From Zeus faber (taxonomy: Eukaryota; Chordata; Actinopteri; Zeiformes; Zeidae), in NCBI GenBank assembly GCA_960531495.1, contig OY482848.1:21537047-21601046 (forward strand): a stretch of DNA of 64,000 nt. The letters run 5' to 3'. Positions 49,498 to 62,506 of the stretch are shown in pieces (position 1 is the first letter of the stretch; each line of letters opens with the position of its first letter). The notes below the pieces were generated by a model, which saw only the letters and a list, made by a program, of their open reading frames with translations, was not told the origin of the DNA and ran no database searches. The position numbers and the translations under genes are program-made.

Positions 49498-51640
49498 CCG
49501 CTCACACACCTCACGCGGGAGACAGCATCCGGCTGGAAGTCACGAGGCGTACATTCCTTTTCCAGTCTCTGCTAGCGTCGCATGTAAACATTTGCTATAG
49601 CCAAACAAACACAGAAAAGGCCGACGACTACTGACGGCGAAGCTTCAAAAACAAGTGCAAATCCAAGGAAAAAGACACAAATTCGACTTTCAGATTAAAC
49701 CAACTGACTGACATCACAGAAATGACACTGTTTGGAACCGTGGGAAGTGAAGTCCAAATACATACCTGCAACTCAATTACCGACATAGGTGCTGCAAACA
49801 AACAACAAAACGGGAATATTTGAGATCGGCACTTTGAAAAGGATGTGCTCTTGACTTTCACTTATCCGCAGAAGTTCATTAGAATTCACAACCAAATTCT
49901 GTCCGATGAGAGTTTCAGACAAAGTGTCTATTTTACATATTCTCCAGCCGGGTTTTAACACTAGGGTCGGAAACCAAAAGGTACTCTCCCAAATTGCAGT
50001 ACAACATGTTCAATAGTTCACTGAGTAAATCACCTATAACCTTTTACATAAAAAAATACTTGTAAGGAAGAGAGGTGAATCATTAAACATGGCATAAGCC
50101 TATTTGGATCAATATATGGCTCTGCATAATAACAAAGTAAAACAAATAACGCATGATCTGGAATAGTGGTTCTAACCACTTTTGAAGTGTACCGAATTGA
50201 CATTTATGCGCTTTTGTTTTGAAACGCCGTCTCCCACTGCGGCATGTGACCTCATATCCGAAACGTCCCAGACCATCACAAAGTCTTGTCAAATAAAACA
50301 CTGAATCAAATACGATCAGATTGCCATTTGCTACAAGTGTGAAAAGCCAATGTGGATTACTGCACTATTCATTTCATGATTTTATATATATCTTAGGTTC
50401 TTGGTCTTGTCTTGCTCTTGGTCTTACTCTTGCTCTTGCTCTTGGTATAGGCCTTGGTCACCTCAGGTCTGGGTCTTGATCAGGCCTTGGTCTGGCCTTG
50501 ACCTGACACCTATAGTGGGGCGGCTAAGCAAAACAATTTTGAGATAAATGCATCACATTTTCCCCTGTTCTGTAGACCTTGGACATTTAGACCTTACCAG
50601 GTCTGACAGACCTTACCAGGTCTTACAAACCAAATGTGACAAACATTGAGCGCCACATCCTTGTGTTTCATACAACTGACAGTAAGAGTAATTTACAAAG
50701 GACAGACGGTGCTGCCAAAATTTTCGAATCTACTGTATTTGTATTTGTACCTGACGTTTTCCAAACCTGAATAGGATTCTATGTGTTCACTCTGAGAAAA
50801 ATAACATTTTGGTGACCTTTTACTGTATGTGTAAATATCGTGTAATGTGTAATATATAGTTATAAGACAACAGCAAATGCATTAGTATGTTACACAACAA
50901 GCTTCAACAGAGGACCCTAGACTAGTAAAGTGTGTGACGTCGACCTGGGTCGTAAACGTTGAGGCGATCAAACATTTCTCACCCTCCAAATAAATAGAAT
51001 GGAGCGGCAATGTAATTATTGACTTACACATTGAATGTAACGTGGTTCTTTTAGACTGATTTCTTCAATTGATTTTCCCGCCAGCAGGTTATGATATTGA
51101 AGATAAAATAAAACATGGTGAAATTCATTTACTTAAAAGGCAGGAATAGAGGGGACTTTTGACCTCGGGGGAATGTGCACGGTTGACAAGTGTACATACG
51201 GTTGATCGGTTTTACCATCACATATGTCCAAAAACAATGTAAACGCTTATTTATTTATTTTAAATTTGAGGTTTGGAAAAGTAACGGCGGCCCGGGGGCT
51301 ATTGACCGCGTGAAGTTCACCAAGACAGTTTTAATTCAGCCTGTTGGATGTAGTGGATATGAGGAAAGCTATTTAGGAATTGCAACATTGCCCATTGGTA
51401 AGTGGGGTGTTATTAGTATCACTCTTTTATCTACCAGTGGGGTTTTAGGTTTGTCATTTAACAGTGCATTTTTTGTTGGGAAATTTGGGGGGGAAAGTTA
51501 AATGATCAAATAAAATTCAATATCATACAATACATTTCAATGCAATACCGTGAATTAGGTTTGACTGCTGGAGAAAAGGTGGAAGTGCAACACAGTGTAC
51601 ATTTTGCATATTTAAGCATTATATCGCATTCCAGAATGCT

Positions 51641-51690
51641 ATATAAGATAAGATAACACTTTATTGATCCCCAGAGCAAAATTCTTGATT
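51641..51690 (-). repeat. LINE-type 3' tail (minus strand)
   Basis: TAAGATAAGATAACACTTTA followed by TTGATCCCCAG: a short tandem tail plus the terminal word seen in many fish non-LTR elements. Confidence 0.5.
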
Positions 51691-51736
51691 AGACATATAT
51701 ATTAAATTAACATGCGGATATATTTAAGAATATTAT

Positions 51737-51738
<2 letters not shown>

Positions 51739-51792
<54 letters not shown>
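51739..51792. repeat. (TG)n(AT)n microsatellite
   Basis: Short TG run passing into (AT)n. Confidence 0.95.
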
Positions 51793-51796
<4 letters not shown>

Positions 51797-53015
51797 CATA
51801 TAATATTTATGAAGAGACATTTATATACAATATCAGTGAATACTATACTGCTTAGTTCATGTGCACACTTATGTTGTCAAGAGAAGAAATATCACAGCAC
51901 TTCAATCTGCCTCGGCGTCTAGCACTCAGTAGATTGTTGTTTGAGTGCATTTTATACATGTTCCATGTTTGTATAAGTCAATACACTTTGCGGTGTGAAG
52001 AACGGAGTGTTTGACATTATTTGCTATCTTGTAGAGCTTTCTTTCTGCTGTGCTCAAGTTGCTCATTTTATGCATTAAAGAAAAGGTTTTACATGTATTT
52101 TGTCATTTTCCCTGTTGACAGTGATTCCAAAGCACTCATTTTGAAGCATTTTTTTAAATAAATGTTCTTTTCATTCAAAAAATCATTGGATGAACTTTGA
52201 GAAATGTCTTTTTTTTTTTTTTTTCTCAACTTGAAATTTAGATTTTCTTTAGTTTAGAAGCCCCCCCAAAAAAGAAAGGTTTAACAAATTAAAACATTTG
52301 TTTGTGTTGATCCAATGACTCCAAGCCAAGGACTTTTTCCTTCAGTGTAATACAAAGGATTTCCAAATAGATGTTTGTTCGCCTGGGTTTCCCCTCAAAG
52401 AAATCGGCATATTTAAATACGATATACAACATATTTAAACATTTAGAGAGGTGGGATAGGCCATAGACCCCTGAAAAAAAAACCTCCAATTTAAACAATT
52501 TATATCTAAACCACACTGTCGCTGCAACCTTGCTTGGGAATTGCTTCGTGCCCATTCTCAATCCACAAACAAGGCCTTGACAAAACATTGCTTTAAGCGT
52601 ATAGTTTTTTTTCTTCAAACAAACAATACAAATTATTCCTTTGTGACTGTCAGGGCTGACTAGGTTTCGGCTCAGGGTCAGAAACAAAGAATCATTACTG
52701 TGGTGGTGGGTGGATCGTGTTTTAGGGGGAAACTCTAAGTCAACATCAAGAGGCTGACGGCAGCCTTGACTTCAAGTCAGTAGTGACCCGCGGATGAGCA
52801 TATGGCTGTTTTCCTAATTAGCAGGAGGTTTGAGAGCTGCGGGGCAAAGCATTCTGGGTGGAGGGAGCCAAGTGCGGTTTCGAAATAACTTAGGGCGGTG
52901 AGTTCTGGGGGGTGGGGGATCTAAACATGTTTTTTTCTGTTTTTGTTTTTTTCTTTTTTTTCCTCCCGTGGTAGTGCTACAACCATTAAACATCTCCAAG
53001 CTGATCTGTCCCCTG

Positions 53016-53016
<1 letters not shown>

Positions 53017-53055
<39 letters not shown>

Positions 53056-53088
53056 GTGCGCGTGTGCGTGTGTGCGCGTGTGTGCGTG
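53017..53088. repeat. (TG)n/(CG) microsatellite
   Basis: TG repeat grading into GTGCG-containing alternating purine-pyrimidine sequence. Confidence 0.95.
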
Positions 53089-53825
53089 TACATATTTATT
53101 TTTGGTTTCTGAAATGAATTTATTTCTATGTCACTCTAGACCAGTGGATCAGTGTTGGTTCTACATTTTATAATTAATTTGGCTTTTACTCACTCTCAGT
53201 ATTTTCAAAATGTAAAATTTCAGGTGTATTTGGAAAATTAGCACAAACGCAAAGAGTATGTATGTTGATACAAAGTTTATGAATGAAACACAACCTATCT
53301 TTGTGTCAGTATTAACATTAGGATTTGACAAAATGTTAAATGTTTATACCTGATTGCCCCTATAACATCTATATTAGAAACAATCACACCCTAACAACAA
53401 ACATGGAATTACATAAAGCTCACTCTTGCCTGTCAATTTATCATCCTTTTAAATCTTGGAGATATATCTTTTCTTGTTTCCATATTAATTCCATATTCCA
53501 TATTCCAAAAGTAATACATAATGGAGCAAGGGCTAAACTGCCCTTGACTTGAACAATTAAAATGCCTACAACAGCAATATCTGTACGATCAGACAAGACA
53601 ACAGGAAGAGGTGGAACATTCCAGGTTCAGAAAGTGAAATTCCAGGTTCCATGATTTTACTCCAGCCCCGCACTGTGCAAGTGGTTCCGGACTCTGTCTG
53701 GATTGATGCTGATCAGGAAACAACATGGAGTGGAGTCTGACATTCTGAACTCGGATTATCCACGTCCGCGAACAGGAACACGAAAAGATGAAAACACTAA
53801 TTATTCAAAATAAAATGTGAAAAAA

Positions 53826-53851
53826 GTATATTATTATTATTATTTTTATTA

Positions 53852-53914
<63 letters not shown>

Positions 53915-53917
53915 GCA
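53826..53917. repeat. (ATT)n microsatellite
   Basis: About 90 bp of ATT units with minor interruptions. Confidence 0.95.
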
Positions 53918-55113
53918 ATTATAATAATTTAAAAGATAATAATTTTGTCCATCTGTTGTTGCTTGAGGTAAGTCTTATGTTGCAAAACCTCGTTTTATGT
54001 GCCATCTCCCATTCAAATAAAGTCAAACAAAACATCAATGGAAGTATGATTCAAGACATTTTTTTTTAAAGGGGAATAAAAAAAAATGCTGCTCCAGTTT
54101 GCTGATAACTTGAGGATATTTTCGAAAGCCGCAAAACTTGAACCACATAGAGATGGTGTAGTTGGTTTTGGTCCATTCTGGGAGGATTCAGTCTGTCCAG
54201 GACGTGAGACATAGCAGCAGCTGGTTCAGCAGGGCAATAGCGAGCAGGTCTCGCTGCTCCTCTGGAAATGACCAACGAGCTACTTTAATCTGGATCTTTA
54301 TCGGGAGAACAGCATCACAGGCCAGGGCTGTGCTTGGGATGATAAAAAAAAACAAAAAATAAAACAGACTGGATGGATGAATATACGGGTGGAGAAGAAT
54401 GGGAGGGTTGACCCGGCCAGGACCCCACGATCGACTCCACTCTTCCTGCCTGCGAGATCTCAGGGTGAATCACGAGATCAGTTGTCTGAATGTGAAAGCC
54501 AAAAAAGACGGCGCGATGACGGATAACGTAACGCAACACAGTGATCCCTCTTTTGGTTTCCAGCCTTGGACACCTTGAAATTCATAAATTCCTTCCAGAA
54601 ATGTGAAAACGACACCCCCATTTGCACACCAACTAACAACCAAACAAAGCACTGATGCAAACCACCTTAAATTGCTTTTAAATGTCAAGAGGGTAAAAGA
54701 CTGAAGGACAGGACTCCTTTTCTACCTTCTCTGTGTTTGCCTGAAAGTTAAGTGGAGCCAATTTCCAGATGAGAAAAAAAGTATTTATTTCTTTGGACAT
54801 GAATGGAAGATATAATGGATATATAAATATTCATAACAACAGAAATGGAGTATGAATGAATGTGTATGATGGTGCACATGAGACTGCAAAGTGCCCTTTG
54901 TGTCCCCTGGACTAGCCAGGGGAGCTATATCAAATGCAGCCCATTTACCCCAATGCAATAAATATGATTTTATTGTGCATTCACACGACGTTGGATACTT
55001 TCCTGAATGAGTAACGAGTCTGAAACGTTGAGTATCAGACTGCTTAAAATTAGTTCATGTGCTTCTGAGAGGTGACGTGATGCCATATTATCATATTAAG
55101 AGTCTCAGGAATA

Positions 55114-55116
<3 letters not shown>

Positions 55117-55189
<73 letters not shown>

Positions 55190-55223
55190 TGTGTGTGTGT
55201 GTGTGTACGTGTGTGTGTGTGTG
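55117..55223. repeat. (GT)n microsatellite, about 107 bp, with two TACG interruptions
   Basis: GT dinucleotides broken by GTACGT near 55187 and 55207. Confidence 0.97.
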
Positions 55224-55229
55224 CCAGAT

Positions 55230-55922
55230 GATGCACGTGTCCGACGGAAAAATTATTAAAACTCAGTTTACAAATACATGACGTTCTTTCTTTCCTTGTT
55301 CCCTTCTTTTCCTTTTCGTCTGTAAACCCATAGACGAGTGATTCAATCAGAATGGCAGAGGCTTTTTTTTTTTTTTCCACCGCAGGGTTAGGTGCAGCTT
55401 ATCAAAGGAAATGCCAAACATTTCATTTGCAGATGCAGGCCAAAGGCTGTTTAGCTGAACGGAGGAAAGGGCGGCTGCTGTATTCGGCTGACATAGGATG
55501 TGACGTTTATTTATGATCTACTTTACAGAAAAGATGGCGGAACTCACTCCAGTATCACTACTAATGATACGGTCACACCGCCGACGACAGGGCGCTGCAA
55601 AGCGACAAGCTGCAATGCATTTCAAACGGAGCGCGGCGTCAACCGGCTGCAGGGGCTGGAGCGACGACCGGCAACAGGCTCACAGCTCACAATAAAAAAA
55701 AAAAATCCTTTACTTGATACTTCTTAGCTAGACATTTAGAGAAACAGCCATTACTGTATTTGAATTGTGCACGTGCTCCTCTATATGCTGTTTCCCTTTA
55801 TTATGCCGGGGTTTGCCATTTCCAAAGTGGTTTTTTTTGTCTTGGTTACTAAATCCCATTTTTGATACTTTATTTAGCTGGCACTTAAAAAAAACTCCAG
55901 AGATTTTATATATATTATACAC

Positions 55923-55964
<42 letters not shown>

Positions 55965-56150
55965 AATATATATATAACAGCAAAAATAAACATAATAAAA
56001 TAAACACCAGCAGAATTTCCAAAGAATGTAAAAATGGGGAATATAGCAAAGGGGAGAATATGACCGGACAATTAATAAAGAATTGAAGTGGAGGTGTGCC
56101 GATGAATATGTAAATTAAATGTGTGTATGGGGGCATGAGCCCTCCCCTGC
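55230..56150. other. No recognised gene
   Basis: Contains a GC-rich patch at 55540-55690 and AT runs at 55925-55975. Confidence 0.5.
55925..55975. repeat. (AT)n microsatellite
   Basis: AT run with flanking TATATATAAT variants. Confidence 0.9.
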
Positions 56151-56152
56151 TC

Positions 56153-56410
56153 CTACCTGAAGTCCACGATCATCTCCTTCGTCTTGTGGACATTGAGAGA
56201 GAGGTTGTTGTCCTGGCACCATGTTGCCAAGACGCTGATCTCCTCTCTGAAGGCGGCCTCATGGTTGTTGGAGATGAGCTCCAGGATGCCGGTGCCGTCT
56301 GCAAATTTAAAGACGGTGCTGGAGCTGCGTGCGACCACACAGTCAGACAATAAGTAGACGGCAGGGATTGAACAGAGGCGGAGGTGTAACCCCACTGCTA
56401 CACTCTGTCT
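56153..56410 (-). pseudogene. L2/CR1-group reverse transcriptase fragment
   Basis: Minus-strand translation ends in SSSTVFKFADGTGILELI, then EEISVLATWCQDNNLSLNVHKTKEMIVDFR. This is the RT active-site segment of the same group as the intact L2 at 40 kb ([11 protein letters not shown] and [22 protein letters not shown]). The second catalytic Asp is Gly here (FADG), so it is dead. Only about 250 bp are recognisable. Confidence 0.8.
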
Positions 56411-56414
56411 CCAT

Positions 56415-58310
<1,896 letters not shown>

Positions 58311-58312
58311 GA

Positions 58313-58470
58313 TTCTCGTACTATGTCTACGAGAATCTGCGTAATAATACACAAAAGAAGAGAAAGTTCTGAAACTTAAAGTGGTAATCCATCTGATCAT
58401 CTGGGTGGAGTGGATTCCAAAACAAGTCATAGAATTACATTCCAAACTGCAATGTTGCTGTTTTTTTTTT
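58313..58470 (+). repeat. Block R1, first copy
   Basis: 158 bp beginning with a perfect 10-bp inverted repeat around a 7-nt loop (GATTCTCGTA ... TACGAGAATC, 58311-58337) and ending in a T-run. It is repeated almost identically at 58865-59023. Confidence 0.9.
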
Positions 58471-58579
58471 CATAACATCAATGAAGAAACAGGATTAACT
58501 TGTGTTCTATGGGTCTGAGACGTGATCTGATTGGCTGTGTGTGTCTCTGTCTGACCATCTTATCTGCCTGTGTTCTGAT

Positions 58580-58866
58580 CTCATACTTACATCACAATGC
58601 TATGATGTCACAATACAGACTGGGGGGGGGGGGGGGGGGATTCATTACTTTTATTTAATATCGAAAAGTTCTTATGCAAGATCATGCCAGATTATTTTAG
58701 AAGGGATTTTGGAGAGAATTCCACATTTTTTCCAGCAAGTTTAATTATTTGGTTCATGTTTTTGTGGTTACACCGTATTGACATTTTTACCCCAATTCTC
58801 TTAATACTCTCTCAAAGTTGAATAAATACAAAACTTTAAGATTAGGGTTGAATGAAAATTATGTTT
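58580..58866 (+). repeat. Block R2, first copy
   Basis: About 287 bp from CTCATACTTACATC to AAAATTATGTTT, including an 18-nt G-run at 58622-58639. It recurs at 60090-60380 with a 22-nt G-run and very few changes. It abuts the second R1 copy directly. Confidence 0.9.
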
Positions 58867-59023
58867 CTCGTACTATGTCTACGAGAATCTGCGTAATAAT
58901 ACACAAAAGAAGAGAAAGTTCTGAAACTTAAAGTGGTAATCCATCTGATCATCTGGGTGGAGTGGATTCCAAAACAAGTCATAGAATTACATTCCAAACT
59001 GCAATGTTGCTGTTTTTTTTTTT
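58865..59023 (+). repeat. Block R1, second copy
   Basis: Copy of 58313-58470, joined without spacer to the end of R2. The hairpin at its start keeps 8 of the 10 stem pairs. Confidence 0.9.
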
Positions 59024-59024
59024 A

Positions 59025-59699
59025 ACATCTGGCTTTACCCTCGTCTTCGCTCTAAGATGGGCACTTTATTTGTATTTCTTTTACTTTCATGATTTGTATT
59101 CTTGCTAGGAAAGGGGGACCCCACCACCAACAACGCAAACAGCCAATAGGAGGAGCATCAAACATAACAGAAATACATTGAACGGCTGTTTCTTATAAAG
59201 TGCCTGCTAAATAAATATGGGATAAATACCAAATGTGTGATTTCTTTAACAAAATATTCTGATGGATTTCCCCTTTAAACTAAACTTTAAAACAAAGCAA
59301 AGTGAAAGTGTATATTTTGTATTTCTGTTGTATTCATATTATTTAATATGACATTTATACTATTTTTTAACAAAAGATAGAACTGACAGCCGTTAAATTG
59401 TCAAATGGTTTTACCACAAAAAATGACAAATATCTAATATTTCACACCTCCTAGAGCTCATGCAATTGCTCTCATAAAATTTGTAGTTTAATTTTTCATA
59501 TCCTATGAAAATATGTTTTATTATATTTATTTCTAAATTTAAATTATAAGGGTTTTTCATTGTACTGAGCAAGACCAAATGCTGTAAACATCTTGTTTTA
59601 TGTCTATTCTTTGACCATTTGAGTAAAAAAGGTTTAAAAACCCATCATTACAGTGTAGTCGAGTAATACATTAATATCCATGGGATTTCCATCCATATC
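59025..59699. other. No recognised feature
   Basis: AT-rich DNA between the second R1 copy and the SINE-type repeat. Confidence 0.5.
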
Positions 59700-59872
59700 A
59701 GGAGGTAGAGCAGGTCGTCTAGTAATCTAAAGGTTGCTGGTTGGATCCCAGGCTCCTCCTGCTAGCATGCTGTAGTGTCCTTGAGCAAGACACTTCACCC
59801 CTAATTGCTCCGCATGGCTGCGTCCGTCGGTGTTTGAATAAAAGCTTCTTCTTCTTCTGCTAAATGTCATGT
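59700..59872 (+). repeat. tRNA-like SINE-type repeat, copy 2
   Basis: GGAGGTAGAGCAGGTCGTC, then GGTTGCTGGTTGGATCCC (B-box-like), then the shared TAGTGTCCTTGAGCAAGACA and CCCTAATTGCTCC. This arrangement is common in teleost genomes. It sits 1.4 kb upstream of adra1d. Confidence 0.65.
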
Positions 59873-60029
59873 AATCCATATTAACTTTTTTGTATAATAT
59901 TAGTCTTTTAGACAAGATACTGGTTACACCAATTGACATAAATCGGTTATACCAACTGACCATAAAACTTCTACAGCAAAAGGACAAGAGATCGACACAG
60001 CAAATAGTCATCAAGGGAAACAGAATTGT

Positions 60030-60380
60030 TTTAGGAGTCAGTTAGTCGGTCTATTAGAAAGACATTTTTTTTTTTTTTTTTCCCTAGGACTCATACTTAC
60101 ATCACAATGCTATGATGTCACAATACAGACTGGGGGGGGGGGGGGGGGGGGGGATTCATTACTTTTATTTAATATCGAAAAGTTCTTATGCAAGATCATG
60201 CCAGATTATTTTAGAAGGGATTTTGGAGAGAATTCCACATTTTTTCCAGCAAGTTTAATTATTTGGTTCATGTTTTTGTGGTTACACCTTATTGCCATTT
60301 TTACCCCAATTCTCTTAATACTCTCTCAAAGTTGAATAAATACAAAACTTTAAGATTAGGGTTGAATGAAAATTATGTTT
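60030..60380 (+). repeat. L2 3'-UTR fragment fused to block R2, second copy
   Basis: 60030-60089 (TTTTAGGAGTCAGTTAGTCG, then a T-run, then CCTAGGACT) matches the 3' UTR of the intact L2 at 43748-43830. It passes at 60090 straight into the second copy of R2 (60090-60380). The join is thus a chimera of LINE tail and local duplicate, ending just upstream of the adra1d promoter region. Confidence 0.8.
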
Positions 60381-60451
60381 GAAATTTTTTTTTTTAATAA
60401 TTTTTTAATTGTAATCATTTTAAATGCCATATGTACACACAAAAAAATGAG

Positions 60452-60675
60452 CGTCACGTCATTGACCCACTTTGCGTCATTTCAAGATTTGTCAACATTA
60501 AATCGTTCATATAATATGGCCCTATATACAGTATGGGAACGTTTGGAGTATTGTCATAGATGCTGAATATTTTGATCACCGCTGTGAAAACGCATGACGC
60601 AAAAAAAGAATTAAAAAAAAAAAGAGCAGAGCCCTCTTTGTACGTCAAAGGGAGAGTCACCGCCTCCCCACGTCA
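60452..60675. promoter_or_regulatory. Cluster of CRE/AP-1-like TGACG half sites upstream of adra1d
   Basis: Six copies of CGTCA/TGACG occur in 224 bp: 60452-60456, 60457-60461, 60475-60479, 60595-60599, 60643-60647 and 60671-60675. The first two abut and the third lies in TTGCGTCAT. With equal base frequencies about 0.4 would be expected on both strands. The cluster is 420-640 bp upstream of the receptor start codon. CREB/ATF-type binding is inferred from motif and position only. Confidence 0.45.
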
Positions 60676-60765
60676 GAATGCACTTTCTGGAGAGCAGCCG
60701 ACTACGGGCTCCCAGTTGGTGCAAAGGATGCCACACGTGGAGGAGACTACCAGCAACCTGACCAG

Positions 60766-60965
60766 GTGCGTGGCTACAGACATTCAATTACTTTTTTTTT
60801 AATCAAGAAAAAAGAAAATCGATCTACTACCCCAGGAATCCAAATGTTATTCTTTGTCTCCAGAATTGTCAATGCTGTTTTGCTGGGAATTGTGTTTTTT
60901 TTTCTTTCTCTCTCCCCCCCCCCCCCCCCCCCCCCCCCCAACTCTGGATATCGTTGGATGCTCAG
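60766..60965 (+). other. Possible small 5'-UTR intron of adra1d
   Basis: ACCAG|GTGCGT at 60765/60766 looks like a splice donor. A long pyrimidine tract, including about 27 consecutive C at 60914-60939, is followed by the first AG at 60964-60965 (GCTCAG). Together they could bound a 200-bp leader intron. The C-run is also simply a homopolymer, so this is a weak inference. Confidence 0.25.
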
Positions 60966-60967
60966 TG

Positions 60968-61229
60968 ATGTGACTGTGCAAATGAGTCCCCAACCACTGA
61001 AAACACAACGGTGGGACTGATGTGCAACAGCAACCGCACCATTTGGAGACCAACTTTGGAAAATATCTCCTCTCCATGGGGGCTTCAACAAAATGACATA
61101 TCCCAACCTGACGGACAAATTAAGCGACGATGGGATATACTTCGACGGTCGGGCTTTCAACTTGTCCCTCCTGGACCACCAGAACTTGGACCAGAACAAC
61201 TACACGACGTGCGCCCCCATGGCGCTTGA
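60968..61229 (+). promoter_or_regulatory. Nested upstream reading frames in the presumed adra1d leader
   Basis: Three upstream ATGs precede the receptor start at 61093. The first (60968) is followed at once by TGA, a start-stop element. The second opens a 12-residue frame at 60982-61020. Its TGA shares the last A with the third ATG (61020), giving a TGATG stop-start overlap. The third frame is 69 residues long and ends at 61229, inside the receptor coding region in another frame. If the transcript contains this leader, ribosomes reaching the receptor ATG would have to bypass or reinitiate around them. The transcript start is not known from sequence. Confidence 0.5.
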
Positions 61230-62053
61230 CCGGCAGGCGGTCGGGGTCGGGGTGTCCCTGTGCGTCTTCATACTGGTGGCCATCGTGGGCAACATCTTGG
61301 TGATCCTGTCGGTGCTGTGCAACAGACACCTCCAGACCGTCACCAACTTCTTCATCGTCAACCTGGCCGTGGCCGACTTGCTGCTGAGCATCGTGGTGCT
61401 GCCGTTCTCCGCCTCCCTTGAGGTGCTGGGCTGCTGGGCGTTCGGTCGGGTCTTCTGCAACATCTGGGCGGCGGTGGACGTCCTGTGCTGCACGGCGTCC
61501 ATCCTCAGCCTGTGCGTCATCTCCATAGACCGCTACATCGGGGTGAAGCACTGTCTGAAGTACCCCACCATCATGACGGAGAGGAAAGCCGGGGTGATCT
61601 TGGTGGTGCTGTGGCTGTTCTCCATGGTCATCTCCATCGGGCCGCTCCTGGGCTGGAAGGAGCCGCCGCCGCCGGACGAGCGCGTCTGCCGGATCACGGA
61701 GGAGCCCGGCTACGCGCTCTTCTCCTCGCTGTGCTCCTTCTACCTGCCGCTCGCCGTCATCCTGGTCATGTACTTCAGGGTGTACGTGGTGGCCCGGAGG
61801 ACAACCCGGAGCCTGGAGGCGGGCGTGAAGCGGGAGAGGACTGAGTCCGTGGAGGTGGTGCTGCGGATCCACTGCCGCAGCGCGCCGGACGAGGTGCGCG
61901 CCTCCAGGAGCGCCAAGACGCACCCGTTCAGGAGTTCGCTCTCGGTGCGCCTCATGAAGTTCTCCAGGGAGAAGAAAGCCGCTAAGACCCTGGCGATTGT
62001 TGTGGGGATGTTCATCCTGTGTTGGCTGCCGTTTTTCTTCTTTCTGCCACTGG
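61093..62053 (+). CDS. adra1d: Alpha-1 adrenergic receptor, first coding exon (ADRA1D-like), partial gene
   Basis: Class A GPCR of the plasma membrane that binds adrenaline/noradrenaline and, in this family, couples to Gq/11. The exon encodes 320 residues plus one base. Seen: N-glycosylation motifs at N5, N23 and N36; TM1 with GN at 66-67; TM2 with Asp95; conserved Cys122; amine-binding Asp129; DRY at 146-148; extracellular-loop-2 Cys199; TM5 catechol serines 211, 212 and 215; the SREKKAAKT motif at 291-299 leading into TM6 (CWLPFF 310-315). The block ERKAG...PPPPDERVC and the third-loop [17 protein letters not shown] resemble ADRA1D more than ADRA1A or ADRA1B. The coding part stops after the first base of Gly321 at a GTATGT donor, the TM6 intron position typical of alpha-1 receptors. 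The ATG has A at -3. TM7 and the C-tail lie beyond the window. Oddities: Cys154 after the DRY loop where related receptors have Ser, and Phe228 where Cys is usual. Subtype call is from memory. Confidence 0.93.
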
Positions 62054-62378
62054 GTATGTAATGCAAATTTACATTTCGTTTCTGGCAAATCGTTCCTGAC
62101 ATAAACTACACCGGTTCTTCTAGGCAGCAACAGTATTAAATGCAGTGCTCTATTTTAGATAGATAGATAAAAGTAAAATAGAAAATTAGAAAAAATGGCA
62201 ATATGCAATAAACCAAAAAATCAACAAAAATACAACTCAAGATCAAATGCAAACTTTGTATACATACAGGATGTACAAAATTAAATCTGTACATATCCTG
62301 TGTCGACCAGGGTGGAAGTCAAATGGTTCTCACAATATAATATATACACATTTGCAAAAGATGACGAGAAACATTTTT

Positions 62379-62506
62379 ATGTATGTATGTATGTATGCAC
62401 ATATGTATGTATGTATGTACGTATGTATGTACGTATGTACATATGTATGTATGCACAAAATGTACATATGTATGTACAATATGTACGTATGTACGTATGT
62501 ATGTTA
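62379..62506. repeat. (TATG)n/(TACG)n microsatellite in adra1d intron 1
   Basis: Imperfect tetranucleotide array about 1 bp to 128 bp long from TATG, with TACG and ACAT variants and a short GCACAAAATG interruption. Confidence 0.9.

Larger units (their letters stand above)
48016..51640. other. No recognised gene apart from the 18S-like fragment
   Basis: Mostly unique sequence. 49200-49440 adjoins the 18S-like fragment and is moderately GC-rich. CTTGCTCTTGGTCTTACTCT-type words at 50400-50500 form a degenerate CTTGGT minisatellite. The 103-codon ORF at 51190 has no family signature. Confidence 0.5.
51800..55116. other. No recognised gene
   Basis: AT-rich with the (TG)n and (ATT)n tracts listed. 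54080-54470 is more GC-rich and free of simple repeats but shows no recognisable coding signature. Confidence 0.5.

Noticed and set aside
51190..51501. 103-codon ORF as a possible exon
   Set aside because: No recognisable domain, no convincing splice sites, AT-rich context.
54066..54688. Overlapping minus-strand ORFs that might be exons
   Set aside because: No homologous protein recognised, frames overlap, splice sites unconvincing.
61120..62130. 336-codon minus-strand ORF opposite adra1d
   Set aside because: Antisense shadow of the GC-rich receptor exon.
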